This document shows positions 6,396 through 13,049 of a stretch of DNA of 13,103 bases, piece after piece; within the stretch, counting starts at the first letter, position 1, and each line of letters opens with the position of its first letter. Position numbers and translations under genes: made by a program. Origin of the DNA: Armatimonadota bacterium (GTDB lineage: Bacteria > Armatimonadota > Armatimonadia > Armatimonadales > Armatimonadaceae); contig JAURHZ010000038.1 in NCBI GenBank assembly GCA_030833025.1, positions 1-13,103 on the forward strand, read 5' to 3'. The notes beneath the pieces were generated by a model that ran no database searches, had not been told where the DNA came from, and worked only from the letters and a program-made list of their open reading frames with translations.

Positions 6396-7705
6396 ATTGT
6401 CTCTCCCCCCGCATCACCACGGGCTGACCGTGCATGGCCCTCAAGGCCCTCATAGGTGGCGATAGCCTCTGCAAGCGGCGCAAGTTGCCGGCTAACAGCT
6501 TCATCCAACCATAGCACACTCGACTTTTTAGTAAAGTCATCAACATTGAGTGGGCTTGAAAACCTAGCAGCTCCAGCCGTCGGTAATGTGTGGCTGGGAC
6601 CAGCGATGTAATCTCCATGGGCAGCTGATGTGTGCTTGCCCACAAGGATAGCTCCCGCGTTACATACGGTATGCGCTAACTCCCAAGCATTGACAACATC
6701 AAGGTGAAGATGCTCTGGCGCAAAGGCATCGACGATTGCAATCATGAGGTCACGATCATCGCAGACTACCGCCACACTCTGCTCCGAAAGTGATGCCCGG
6801 ACGATGGAAGCGCGTGGAAGGGTTGAGAGCTGCTTTTCGAGCTCCACATTAATTTGATCGAGCAAGGCCGGCGTCGCAGCAACGAGCAATGCCGCGTTCA
6901 TTGGGTCATGCTCCGTTTGGGCAATGAGCTCTCTAGCGGCCCCGGCAATATCCGCTGATTCATCCACTACGACCGCAACCTCACTGGGTCCCGCTAGCAT
7001 GTCGATGCCGACATCACCATAAACCATGCGCTTCGCCGCATTGACATATGCATTTCCAGGTCCAACAATCTTGTCGACCTGTGGAACCGTTGCAGTCCCG
7101 TATGCCATCGCGGCAATTGCTTGCGCCCCACCGATTGCGTACACCTCGTCCACACCAGCGATATGCGCAGCAGCGAGGGTTCCATCCGGGGGAAGTCCTG
7201 TTTCCGCTTGAGGCGGAGTGCACATCAGAATGCGCCCGACTCCTGCAACCCTTGCAGGAACGGCCGTCATCAGGACCGTGCTCGGATACGCTGCCCGCCC
7301 CCCCGGCACATAGATCCCGACGCAACTAAACGGGATAATCCGCTGACCAAGACGCTCTCCTGGTACAGAGTCATCAAGCCACGAATACCGGCGATGCGCC
7401 TGATGAAATCTTGTGATGCGGTCACGCGCAGCGAGCAGAGCTGCTTCGAGGGGTGTGCCAGCAATCCGGCTTCTGGCCGCCTCGATTGCTTCATCAGGGA
7501 CGCGTATTGCCGTCAATTCTGGGCAGTCAAATTGTTGCGTTAGCGAGACTAATGCTGCATCACCATTAGCCCGTACGGCAGCAATAATGGTTGAAACAGC
7601 TTCGTCAACACTAGCTCGCTGCCCGGCACGCCGAGCTTGAAAGACATCCTTTAGCGGCAAAATATCCCCGGCAGATGCCACTGTTGAACTATAGAACCAC
7701 GCCAT
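6392..7705 (-). CDS. hisD: Histidinol dehydrogenase
   Basis: HisD oxidises L-histidinol to L-histidine in two NAD+-dependent steps, the end of histidine synthesis, as a cytoplasmic zinc dimer. The product has 437 residues, normal for the family. The signature KIVGPGNAYVNAAKRMVYG (212-230) is followed by DVGIDMLAGPSEV. Zinc ligands Q263, H266, D365 and H424 and catalytic E331-H332 line up with E. coli Q259, H262, D360, H419, E326 and H327; E419 and H372 also match. No other his gene is in the window. It starts 6 nt after the small membrane protein gene and overlaps the symporter gene by 4 nt. HisD paralogues acting on other alcohols exist (HpsN, sulfopropanediol), but the active site looks like true HisD. 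Confidence 0.93.
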   Translation of the reverse strand: MAWFYSSTVASAGDILPLKDVFQARRAGQRASVDEAVSTIIAAVRANGDAALVSLTQQFDCPELTAIRVPDEAIEAARSRIAGTPLEAALLAARDRITRFHQAHRRYSWLDDSVPGERLGQRIIPFSCVGIYVPGGRAAYPSTVLMTAVPARVAGVGRILMCTPPQAETGLPPDGTLAAAHIAGVDEVYAIGGAQAIAAMAYGTATVPQVDKIVGPGNAYVNAAKRMVYGDVGIDMLAGPSEVAVVVDESADIAGAARELIAQTEHDPMNAALLVAATPALLDQINVELEKQLSTLPRASIVRASLSEQSVAVVCDDRDLMIAIVDAFAPEHLHLDVVNAWELAHTVCNAGAILVGKHTSAAHGDYIAGPSHTLPTAGAARFSSPLNVDDFTKKSSVLWLDEAVSRQLAPLAEAIATYEGLEGHARSARGDAGGETI

Positions 7706-7711
7706 ATCTAA

Positions 7712-7909
7712 TTACCCATTCCGTCCGGATATCTTACTAGCAAGGACAAACAAGCCCGTCATCCCCGTGAGAACCATCGTTACGCCACCAATCAGGTATG
7801 CAGGGTAACCTAGGCGCACAGAGATAACCGCGCCGACCAGCGCCATCACAAATGTCGCGACTAGCCACTTATAGAAAATGGGCTGCCACTTGAATTCATC
7901 GGGGTTCAC
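7712..7909 (-). CDS. Small membrane protein, unknown
   Basis: A 65-residue protein with two hydrophobic segments (about 15-33 and 38-57) and short polar ends, which I do not recognise. The GTG start at 7909 is supported by GGAGAAG 4 nt upstream (GGAG with 8 nt spacing) and by tight linkage. The gene overlaps the upstream gene by 14 nt and ends 6 nt before hisD. The overlap and the good ribosome-binding site argue that this short frame is real. It could be a helper subunit for a neighbouring membrane protein; that is only suggested by context. Confidence 0.7.
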   Translation of the reverse strand: MNPDEFKWQPIFYKWLVATFVMALVGAVISVRLGYPAYLIGGVTMVLTGMTGLFVLASKISGRNG

Positions 7910-8318
7910 TAGACTTCTCCATTGCCAATGCCTTCAATGCCCGTCCGTGACCATCGGCATCAAAAAGTCGTGCCTGAATCCCCTGAAGGGGCTCAAGGAC
8001 GATAAGTGCATCCTGATATCGCGACGCCTTGATATAGGCATCCGCTAACCGGTACCGCCATGCCCAATTTCGTCCGATGCTTGTCCAAAATGGCCAGAGA
8101 GCAAGCGATCCCGCCGCGGCATCAAGAATCATATTGACGCTACGGATCCCGGGGATGGTTATTCGGAGCACTGTGATGAGCATCGACAAAAGGATCACCC
8201 TCACGGCCAGCATCCAGAGTGCGCGAACCTGTAGACGGTAAAGCGACTTGAGTGCTGTGTCGAGTTCAGGAAGAGATGAGGTATCCACAGAATCAGGTTT
8301 CGACTTATCTTTCAGCAC
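7896..8318 (-). CDS. Membrane protein with TPR-like C-terminal stretch, unknown
   Basis: A 140-residue protein of no family I can name. A polar N-terminus is followed by two membrane segments (about 34-54 and 61-82). A cytoplasmic or periplasmic tail follows whose stretch RYRLADAYIKASRYQDALIV (89-108) has the spacing of a tetratricopeptide repeat. The GTG start at 8318 has no Shine-Dalgarno sequence, but a TAGTAT hexamer lies 8 nt upstream, fitting a leaderless mRNA. It is the first gene of the tightly packed hisD block and is divergent from proS. Function is open. Confidence 0.7.
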   Translation of the reverse strand: MLKDKSKPDSVDTSSLPELDTALKSLYRLQVRALWMLAVRVILLSMLITVLRITIPGIRSVNMILDAAAGSLALWPFWTSIGRNWAWRYRLADAYIKASRYQDALIVLEPLQGIQARLFDADGHGRALKALAMEKSSEPR

Positions 8319-8326
8319 GGCTCAAT

Positions 8327-8354
8327 ATACTACGTTGTGGCTACCCATTGCCTA
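8327..8354 (-). promoter_or_regulatory. Candidate promoter of the hisD block
   Basis: On the minus strand TAGGCA (8354-8349) and TAGTAT (8332-8327) are separated by 16 nt; each matches four of six consensus bases. The start of transcription would fall at or 1-3 nt before the GTG at 8318, giving a leaderless mRNA. Modest match; the support comes from position and the absence of a Shine-Dalgarno sequence. Confidence 0.4.
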
Positions 8355-8383
8355 TCCCATAAACCCGGCCACGTTTTATGCAG

Positions 8384-8392
8384 TGATACACT
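8384..8392 (+). promoter_or_regulatory. Candidate extended -10 of proS
   Basis: TGATACACT fits the extended -10 form TGn-TAnAnT. No good -35 lies 16-18 nt upstream. The predicted start near 8399 would give a leader of about 40 nt that contains the hairpin at 8409-8424 and the proS ribosome-binding site. Confidence 0.3.
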
Positions 8393-8408
8393 TTCCATCA
8401 AGATTATC

Positions 8409-8431
8409 GATGTGATGCCACATCCGAGGAG
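8409..8431 (+). promoter_or_regulatory. Leader hairpin and ribosome-binding site of proS
   Basis: GATGTG-ATGC-CACATC (8409-8424) is a perfect 6-bp hairpin. One base later comes GAGGAG (8426-8431), an excellent Shine-Dalgarno sequence, with 7 nt to the GTG at 8439. This site decides the start: upstream in-frame ATGs at 8337 and 8415 have no such site, and the 8415 ATG lies in the hairpin loop. Confidence 0.55.
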
Positions 8432-8438
8432 CCTTTCA

Positions 8439-10172
8439 GTGAGAGCATCATCCTACTTCGCCCCGACACTACGCGAAGTTCCTGCAGAAGCAGAAATTCC
8501 GAGCCATAAGTTATTGTTGCGTGCTGGCTATCTCCGCAAGCTTGGCGCTGGAGTTTACACCTATCTCCCCCTCGCATGGAAAGTCATCCGCAAGATGGAG
8601 CAGGTTCTTAGAGAAGAGCAGGAGACCATCAGCTCCGTCGAAATGCGGATGCCAACACTCGTTCCAAAAGAGTTGATGGAAGAGACTGGGCGCTGGGGCC
8701 TTGATGTCGTCTACAAGCTCCAAGACCGCCGAAAGGCTGACTTCGCACTTGGGTTCACCCACGAAGAAGTCATCACGGACCTTGCCCGACAAGAGCTGCG
8801 CTCGTGGCGTGACCTCCCAGTGATGCTCTATCAGGTTCAGACCAAGTTTCGTGATGAACCCCGTCCACGCGGTGGTGTGATTCGGACACGTGAGTTCTTG
8901 ATGTTTGATGCCTATTCGTTTGACCGTGATGTCAACGCAATGGATGGCAGTTACAAGGCTCAGCGAACCGCATACGAGCGCTTCTTCCAACGTATAGGAC
9001 TCCAATACCTTATTGTCGATGCCGATGGCGGCGCGATTGGAGACTTGGACAACCAGGAGTTTATGTCACTGGCGGATGCTGGTGAAGACACGGTCCTGAG
9101 CTGCGATGCTTGTTCATATGCAGCAAATGCAGAAAAGTGTCCAGTCAATCCTCCTGCGGACACCGACGGTGCTACTACGGCAAGTATGTCGGATGTCCAT
9201 ACGCCGAATGCACGCACGATCGATGAGGTCTCCACCTTCCTTGGAACGTCACCATCTGCATTTATCAAAACACTGATCTATGCTGCCGATGGCAAGCCTA
9301 TCGTGGTGCTCGTCCGTGGAGACCATACGGTCAACGATGTAAAACTAGCCCGCATTGTCGGTGCATCCGAGCTTGAACTGGCTCCGGAATCGATGGTCAC
9401 TGCAGTTACTGGTGCGCCGGTAGGCTTCGCAGGGCCGGTTGGATTGTCTGGAGTGCCAGTCTATGCTGACCACGCGGTCACTGTGCTCAAAAATGCCGTA
9501 ACCGGAGCAAACAAGGCTGACTATCACGTAACTGGAGTCGCCGCGGGGCGAGATTTTACCTGGACGACTGTAGCCGATATCCGTGTTGCAGAGGATGGCG
9601 ATAGCTGCCCGATGTGCGCATCCGGCACCATGCGCACGACACGCGGCATCGAGATTGGTCACATCTTCAAGCTTGGAGACAAGTATTCCAAGGCAATGCA
9701 GCTCGATGTGATGGGTGAAGAAGGCAAACCACAAGCAATCCAGATGGGCTGCTACGGCATCGGTATGAGCCGGTCCCTAGCCGCAATCGTTGAAGCAAGC
9801 CACGACAAGGATGGAATCATCTGGCCAATCTCGGTTGCACCATTCGAAGTCACGCTGATTGTTGCTGCGCGGCAGGATGATGCTCAGTATGCGGCAGCCG
9901 ATGCCATCTACCGCGACATGAAGGCTGCTGGAATTGATGTTTACTTCGATGACCGTGATGAGCGGGCGGGCGTGAAGTTCAAGGATGCTGATCTAATGGG
10001 CTGCCCAATCCGAGTTGTCGTCGGTAAAGGGTTAGCAACTGGCGTCGTCGAAGTCAAACAACGTGGCGTGGATGGTCTTGATACCGTTGCCGTTGCGGAT
10101 GTAATCGATCACGTCAAGCAGCTGCGACAGCGCTTGCTCGATGAGCTGAAACCAGTAACTGAACACGCATAA
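8439..10172 (+). CDS. proS: Prolyl-tRNA synthetase, bacterial type with editing domain
   Basis: Charges tRNA-Pro with proline in the cytoplasm. From the GTG at 8439 the product has 577 residues (E. coli 572) and begins MRASSYFAPTLREVPAEAE, matching the E. coli start MRTSQYLLSTLKETPADAE. The class II core comes first; motif 2 appears as KFRDEPRPRGG (136-146). The INS editing domain follows, with the editing lysine as K277 in AFIKTLIY (E. coli K279). Motif 3 is GCYGIGMSRSLAAI (437-450), and the anticodon-binding domain runs from about 466 to the end. CxxC pairs (CDAC, CPMC) flank the editing domain, as in many bacterial ProRS. It stands alone on the plus strand and ends at a strong terminator. 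Confidence 0.96.
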   Translation: MRASSYFAPTLREVPAEAEIPSHKLLLRAGYLRKLGAGVYTYLPLAWKVIRKMEQVLREEQETISSVEMRMPTLVPKELMEETGRWGLDVVYKLQDRRKADFALGFTHEEVITDLARQELRSWRDLPVMLYQVQTKFRDEPRPRGGVIRTREFLMFDAYSFDRDVNAMDGSYKAQRTAYERFFQRIGLQYLIVDADGGAIGDLDNQEFMSLADAGEDTVLSCDACSYAANAEKCPVNPPADTDGATTASMSDVHTPNARTIDEVSTFLGTSPSAFIKTLIYAADGKPIVVLVRGDHTVNDVKLARIVGASELELAPESMVTAVTGAPVGFAGPVGLSGVPVYADHAVTVLKNAVTGANKADYHVTGVAAGRDFTWTTVADIRVAEDGDSCPMCASGTMRTTRGIEIGHIFKLGDKYSKAMQLDVMGEEGKPQAIQMGCYGIGMSRSLAAIVEASHDKDGIIWPISVAPFEVTLIVAARQDDAQYAAADAIYRDMKAAGIDVYFDDRDERAGVKFKDADLMGCPIRVVVGKGLATGVVEVKQRGVDGLDTVAVADVIDHVKQLRQRLLDELKPVTEHA

Positions 10173-10190
10173 TCAGGCTGAGTAGTAATA

Positions 10191-10230
10191 AAGAACCCCG
10201 CCTCGGCAACATTGCTCAGGCGGGGTTCTT
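10191..10230. terminator. Strong terminator between convergent proS and rseP
   Basis: AAGAACCCCGCCT (10191-10203) pairs perfectly with AGGCGGGGTTCTT (10218-10230), a 13-bp stem; the loop holds a further GCAA/TTGC pairing. On the plus strand it runs into TTCTTTTT, ending proS. On the minus strand the 3' side is TTCTTTATTA, so it can probably also end the dxr-rseP transcript arriving from the other side. Confidence 0.9.
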
Positions 10231-10273
10231 TTTGGATGGGTATATAAGCGCTCCCCCTACAGGAGCTTATTAC

Positions 10274-11362
10274 TTACTTACCACCTATCAGCTTTACGAC
10301 ATCGTTCCACATGATGGTGAGAAACAACATCCCCATGACGGCCGCGCCAGCAAGATAGACACGCTGCATATTGATGGCAGACAGCTTCTTCCGTCGTATT
10401 GCCTCAATCGTCAACAGGACCAGATGGCCGCCATCCAGGATTGGGATTGGGAACATATTGAAGATAAAGAGCGACAGGGAGAGGCTTGCAAGGAGCTCGA
10501 TACGTGTTTGCGCGCCGGTTCCAGCAAGGGCATAAAACGTTTGCGCAATGCCAACCGGTCCACCAACGGCATCCTTTGTCTTGCCGGCTTTCACAATGGA
10601 GACAAGCTTTGAGCCGTACTGCGCTGTTGTCGATGCAGCTTCAGCCCACGCAGCACCAAAGCTGCATGGTTCTAACACAAATGTCGGCCTTACACCGATG
10701 CGGTAAACATCTTTGCCGCCAGATGAATCTTTTTCTGCCTTTACGACCACGTGGCGCTCAGCCTTGGTGTCATCGATGACAAGAAAGTCCATCGGTGAAC
10801 CCTTACTGGCATCAATCGTCGGGACAAGCGTCTCTATCGTAACGGGACTGCCATTAATCGAAACAACTTTGTCACCGGCACGCAAGCCGGAAACGGCTGC
10901 AGGCTTACCAGGCATCACTTGTCCGATTTGAGCCGTCATTGATGGTTTGCCATAGGCAGCAAATAGTAAGACGTATCCGAGGTATCCAACGAGGAGTGAT
11001 GCAAGTGGTCCAGCAAGGATTACCGCGAAACGCTGGTGGACGGGTCGCTTGTTAAAGCTGTCCTCATCTGCAGTAGGCTTATCGTCAGAATCACTGGCTT
11101 CTTCCTCAATCTCCATTCCTCGAATCTTGACAAATCCGCCAAGTGGATAAAGACGGACGGTGTATTCAAGAATGCCCCGGCGCGCAAGTGTCAGGATTTT
11201 CGGTCCAAAACCCACGGCAAACTCGAGAATTGGCATTTTAAACGCTCGTGCAGCGAGGAAGTGGCCAAGCTCATGGAAGACAACCAGGATAGCAAAGACA
11301 ACGACAAATGAAATCGCCGACTCAAGCATCGCCAAAGAAAACATCGATTTAAGAAGCGCCAA
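10274..11362 (-). CDS. rseP: RseP-type site-2 intramembrane zinc metalloprotease (M50)
   Basis: Cuts membrane-embedded substrates such as anti-sigma factors and signal-peptide remnants. The 362 residues begin with a membrane segment carrying HELGH (30-34), the zinc site. Next come GFGPKILTL, the cytosolic loop with YPLGGFVKIRGME, and a second membrane segment. One PDZ domain (about 140-215, GLRAGDKVVSINGSPV) and the third zinc ligand D310 in ILDGGH follow. E. coli RseP has about 450 residues and two PDZ domains; single-PDZ forms of 350-430 are common. The TTG start at 11362 is chosen because GGAG lies 7 nt upstream; the ATG at 11344 has no such site. The start overlaps the dxr end by 14 nt, a conserved gene pair. 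Confidence 0.93.
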   Translation of the reverse strand: MALLKSMFSLAMLESAISFVVVFAILVVFHELGHFLAARAFKMPILEFAVGFGPKILTLARRGILEYTVRLYPLGGFVKIRGMEIEEEASDSDDKPTADEDSFNKRPVHQRFAVILAGPLASLLVGYLGYVLLFAAYGKPSMTAQIGQVMPGKPAAVSGLRAGDKVVSINGSPVTIETLVPTIDASKGSPMDFLVIDDTKAERHVVVKAEKDSSGGKDVYRIGVRPTFVLEPCSFGAAWAEAASTTAQYGSKLVSIVKAGKTKDAVGGPVGIAQTFYALAGTGAQTRIELLASLSLSLFIFNMFPIPILDGGHLVLLTIEAIRRKKLSAINMQRVYLAGAAVMGMLFLTIMWNDVVKLIGGK

Positions 11363-12467
11363 AGTGATTCTCCAAGCACGATGTCACATAGGCCCTTGCC
11401 TGTGCATCGACATCTAAAATGTCCGTCAAGCTCATCGGATCCAAAGGTTGTACGGCATCCATCGCTGCTGCGACGATGCCATGCATTTGTGCGAATGTGC
11501 ACTTTCCAGCAAGAAAACCGGCAACAACCGCTTCATTTGCAGCATTCATCACAGCGGGAACTGTACCGCCAGTACGTATCGCCTCGCGCGCGAGTTCCAA
11601 CGCAGGAAACTTTGCAGTGTCTACAGCGTGAAATTCCAGTGTGCCCATCTGTGTTGGATGCAAGCGAGGAATGCCTGTGTCGAGCTTCGTTGGATGCAGC
11701 AATGCGATCTGAATGGGCAATCGCATGTCCGGATAGCCCATTTGTGCCAGCAGAGAACCATCGGTGAACTCGACCAGTGAATGGACGATTGACTGTGGAT
11801 GCACGACGACATCAATGCGGCTCTCCGGCAAACCGTAAAGCCAGCATGCTTCAATAATTTCGAGGCCCTTGTTCATCATCGATGCGGAGTCAATCGTAAT
11901 CTTGCCCCCCATTTTCCACGTCGGATGATTCAGTGCATCGGCGATGGTTGCATTTTGGATCTGATCAGCAGACCAAGTACGAAACGGGCCACCGCTTGCC
12001 GTGAGGTGCATTCGGTCGATTGTGTCCGGGCCATAGCCTTGAATCGCTTGAAACAGTGCGGAATGCTCACTGTCAATCGGGAGAAGTGCGGCCCCATGAT
12101 CCCGTGCAAGCTGCATTACAAGAGCACCGGCAGCCACAAGAACTTCTTTAGTAGCGATACACACTCGCAGGCCACGCACACACGCGGCAATCGTCGCCTC
12201 AAGGGCGGCCGCACCGCTGACAGCTACAACAACTGTGTCCACCCGCGGATCCATCACTGCATCTATTAGGCACTTCGGGCCATCGACCATCACCGCCGCC
12301 GAAGTAGCACCAGAGTACCGCTTGGCCTGCTCATCAAGGCGAGGTGAGCGATGATTTGCTACAAGGTGAAGCACATCAATGTGTGATGAGCCAATGCGGT
12401 CGATGACATCGAGTGTTTGCGTACCGATTGATCCGGTTGAGCCGAGGATGGCTACATTTTGGCGCAT
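11349..12467 (-). CDS. dxr: 1-deoxy-D-xylulose 5-phosphate reductoisomerase
   Basis: Second enzyme of the MEP isoprenoid pathway: converts DXP to 2-C-methylerythritol 4-phosphate with NADPH and a divalent metal. The 372 residues show the NADPH loop GSTGSIG (9-15) and metal ligands D132, E134 and E203 (in NKGLEIIEA). Substrate residues are S158 (TASGGPF) and H181 (LNHPTWKMGG). The usual NKE motif reads TKE (106-108). E. coli Dxr has 398 residues, so the length is normal. An in-frame ATG at 12473 adds two residues; 12467 is preferred because TAGAAT ends 7 nt upstream of it and there is no Shine-Dalgarno site. rseP follows with overlap. Confidence 0.95.
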   Translation of the reverse strand: MRQNVAILGSTGSIGTQTLDVIDRIGSSHIDVLHLVANHRSPRLDEQAKRYSGATSAAVMVDGPKCLIDAVMDPRVDTVVVAVSGAAALEATIAACVRGLRVCIATKEVLVAAGALVMQLARDHGAALLPIDSEHSALFQAIQGYGPDTIDRMHLTASGGPFRTWSADQIQNATIADALNHPTWKMGGKITIDSASMMNKGLEIIEACWLYGLPESRIDVVVHPQSIVHSLVEFTDGSLLAQMGYPDMRLPIQIALLHPTKLDTGIPRLHPTQMGTLEFHAVDTAKFPALELAREAIRTGGTVPAVMNAANEAVVAGFLAGKCTFAQMHGIVAAAMDAVQPLDPMSLTDILDVDAQARAYVTSCLENHFGAS

Positions 12468-12474
12468 AGACATT

Positions 12475-12480
12475 ATTCTA
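12475..12480 (-). promoter_or_regulatory. Candidate -10 of dxr (leaderless start)
   Basis: TAGAAT on the minus strand matches five of six consensus bases and ends 7 nt before the ATG at 12467, so transcription would begin at or next to the start codon. No good -35 was found at 15-18 nt. The same hexamer TAGAAT is the -10 of the rpsN promoter. Confidence 0.4.
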
Positions 12481-12506
12481 CATGGAGAGATTAAGGATTC
12501 ATGTAG
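12478..12506. promoter_or_regulatory. Inverted repeat between dxr and the divergent gene
   Basis: CTACATG (12478-12484) and CATGTAG (12500-12506) form a perfect 7-bp inverted repeat with a 15-nt spacer. The left arm overlaps the candidate dxr -10, and the right arm lies 17 nt before the -35 of the divergent promoter. It is a possible operator acting on dxr, or chance. Confidence 0.35.
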
Positions 12507-12522
12507 GAACCAGCGGTTTGCG

Positions 12523-12551
12523 TTGACTACGATGTCCTTACATCCTATAAT
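12523..12551 (+). promoter_or_regulatory. Near-consensus sigma-70 promoter
   Basis: TTGACT (12523-12528), a 17-nt spacer and TATAAT (12546-12551) match consensus in 11 of 12 positions. The GTG start of the next gene begins only 9 nt after the -10, so the mRNA should have no leader or at most a few bases. It is the clearest promoter in the window. Confidence 0.85.
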
Positions 12552-12560
12552 TGCGCCGCA

Positions 12561-13049
12561 GTGCTAAGCGATCAAGCTGAATTAAACCGATCTGGAAGTT
12601 CTGAACAGGATTCTGTTTCGGATCAGGCCGGTTTGACATGGACTATACATCTGGCGCGAGAAATGCCAGGGAAGTTATGCCTTGTCGTGCTCGGGTATTG
12701 TGCCGCGATGCTTGCTTGGTGGTATTTCCTGCCAGTGCCGGCAGCCTTGGTCCTCCCAATCATTGCCTTAACCAGTGCACTTAGTGAATTTCTTTTTCCG
12801 GTGACCTACACAATTGATGCCTCTGGCGTTTCGCAAAAGTGCCTTCCGTTTTTCCATCGACAAATCGCATGGGATGACGTTCGACGTGCATCCGCGGGCC
12901 GGGATGGCTTTTTCATTTCCACGCTTCGCATCCCGAGCCGCCTCGACCAGTTTCGGGGTATCCGGATTAATCCACGTGGAAACGACGCAGAAGTACGCGC
13001 CGTGATTACAGAACGTATGAATCGCATGCGGGAAGGTGTTGTGGCGTGA
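12561..13049 (+). CDS. Small membrane protein with PH-like domain, unknown
   Basis: A 162-residue protein I cannot assign to a named gene. A polar N-terminus (1-30) precedes a membrane hairpin (about 37-57 and 59-80). The tail (82-155) begins YTIDASGVSQKCLPFFHRQI and continues AWDDVRRA. This is the strand-turn-strand plus I-x-W-x-D/E-V pattern of bacterial PH-like domains attached to membrane hairpins. The GTG start at 12561 lies 9 nt after a near-consensus -10, has no Shine-Dalgarno sequence, and so is probably leaderless. It diverges from dxr. Its stop overlaps the next start as GTGA, so the two genes are coupled. Confidence 0.75.
   Translation: MLSDQAELNRSGSSEQDSVSDQAGLTWTIHLAREMPGKLCLVVLGYCAAMLAWWYFLPVPAALVLPIIALTSALSEFLFPVTYTIDASGVSQKCLPFFHRQIAWDDVRRASAGRDGFFISTLRIPSRLDQFRGIRINPRGNDAEVRAVITERMNRMREGVVA

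Noticed and set aside
8319..8438. T-box riboswitch upstream of proS
   Set aside because: The gap is only 120 nt, shared with a divergent gene, and no T-box consensus (TGG-type antiterminator) or terminator is present.
8337..8438. Longer proS start at 8337 or 8415
   Set aside because: GAGGAG with ideal spacing precedes GTG 8439, and the product then begins like E. coli ProRS.
10244..10270. ATAAGC/GCTCC ... GGAGC/TTAT imperfect hairpin after the rseP stop
   Set aside because: The stem is bulged and lacks a T run; the perfect 13-bp terminator at 10191-10230 already explains the end of both transcripts.
11799..12269. Open frame of 156 codons on the plus strand
   Set aside because: Antisense to dxr, whose catalytic motifs are intact; composition of the shadow frame is unlike a protein.
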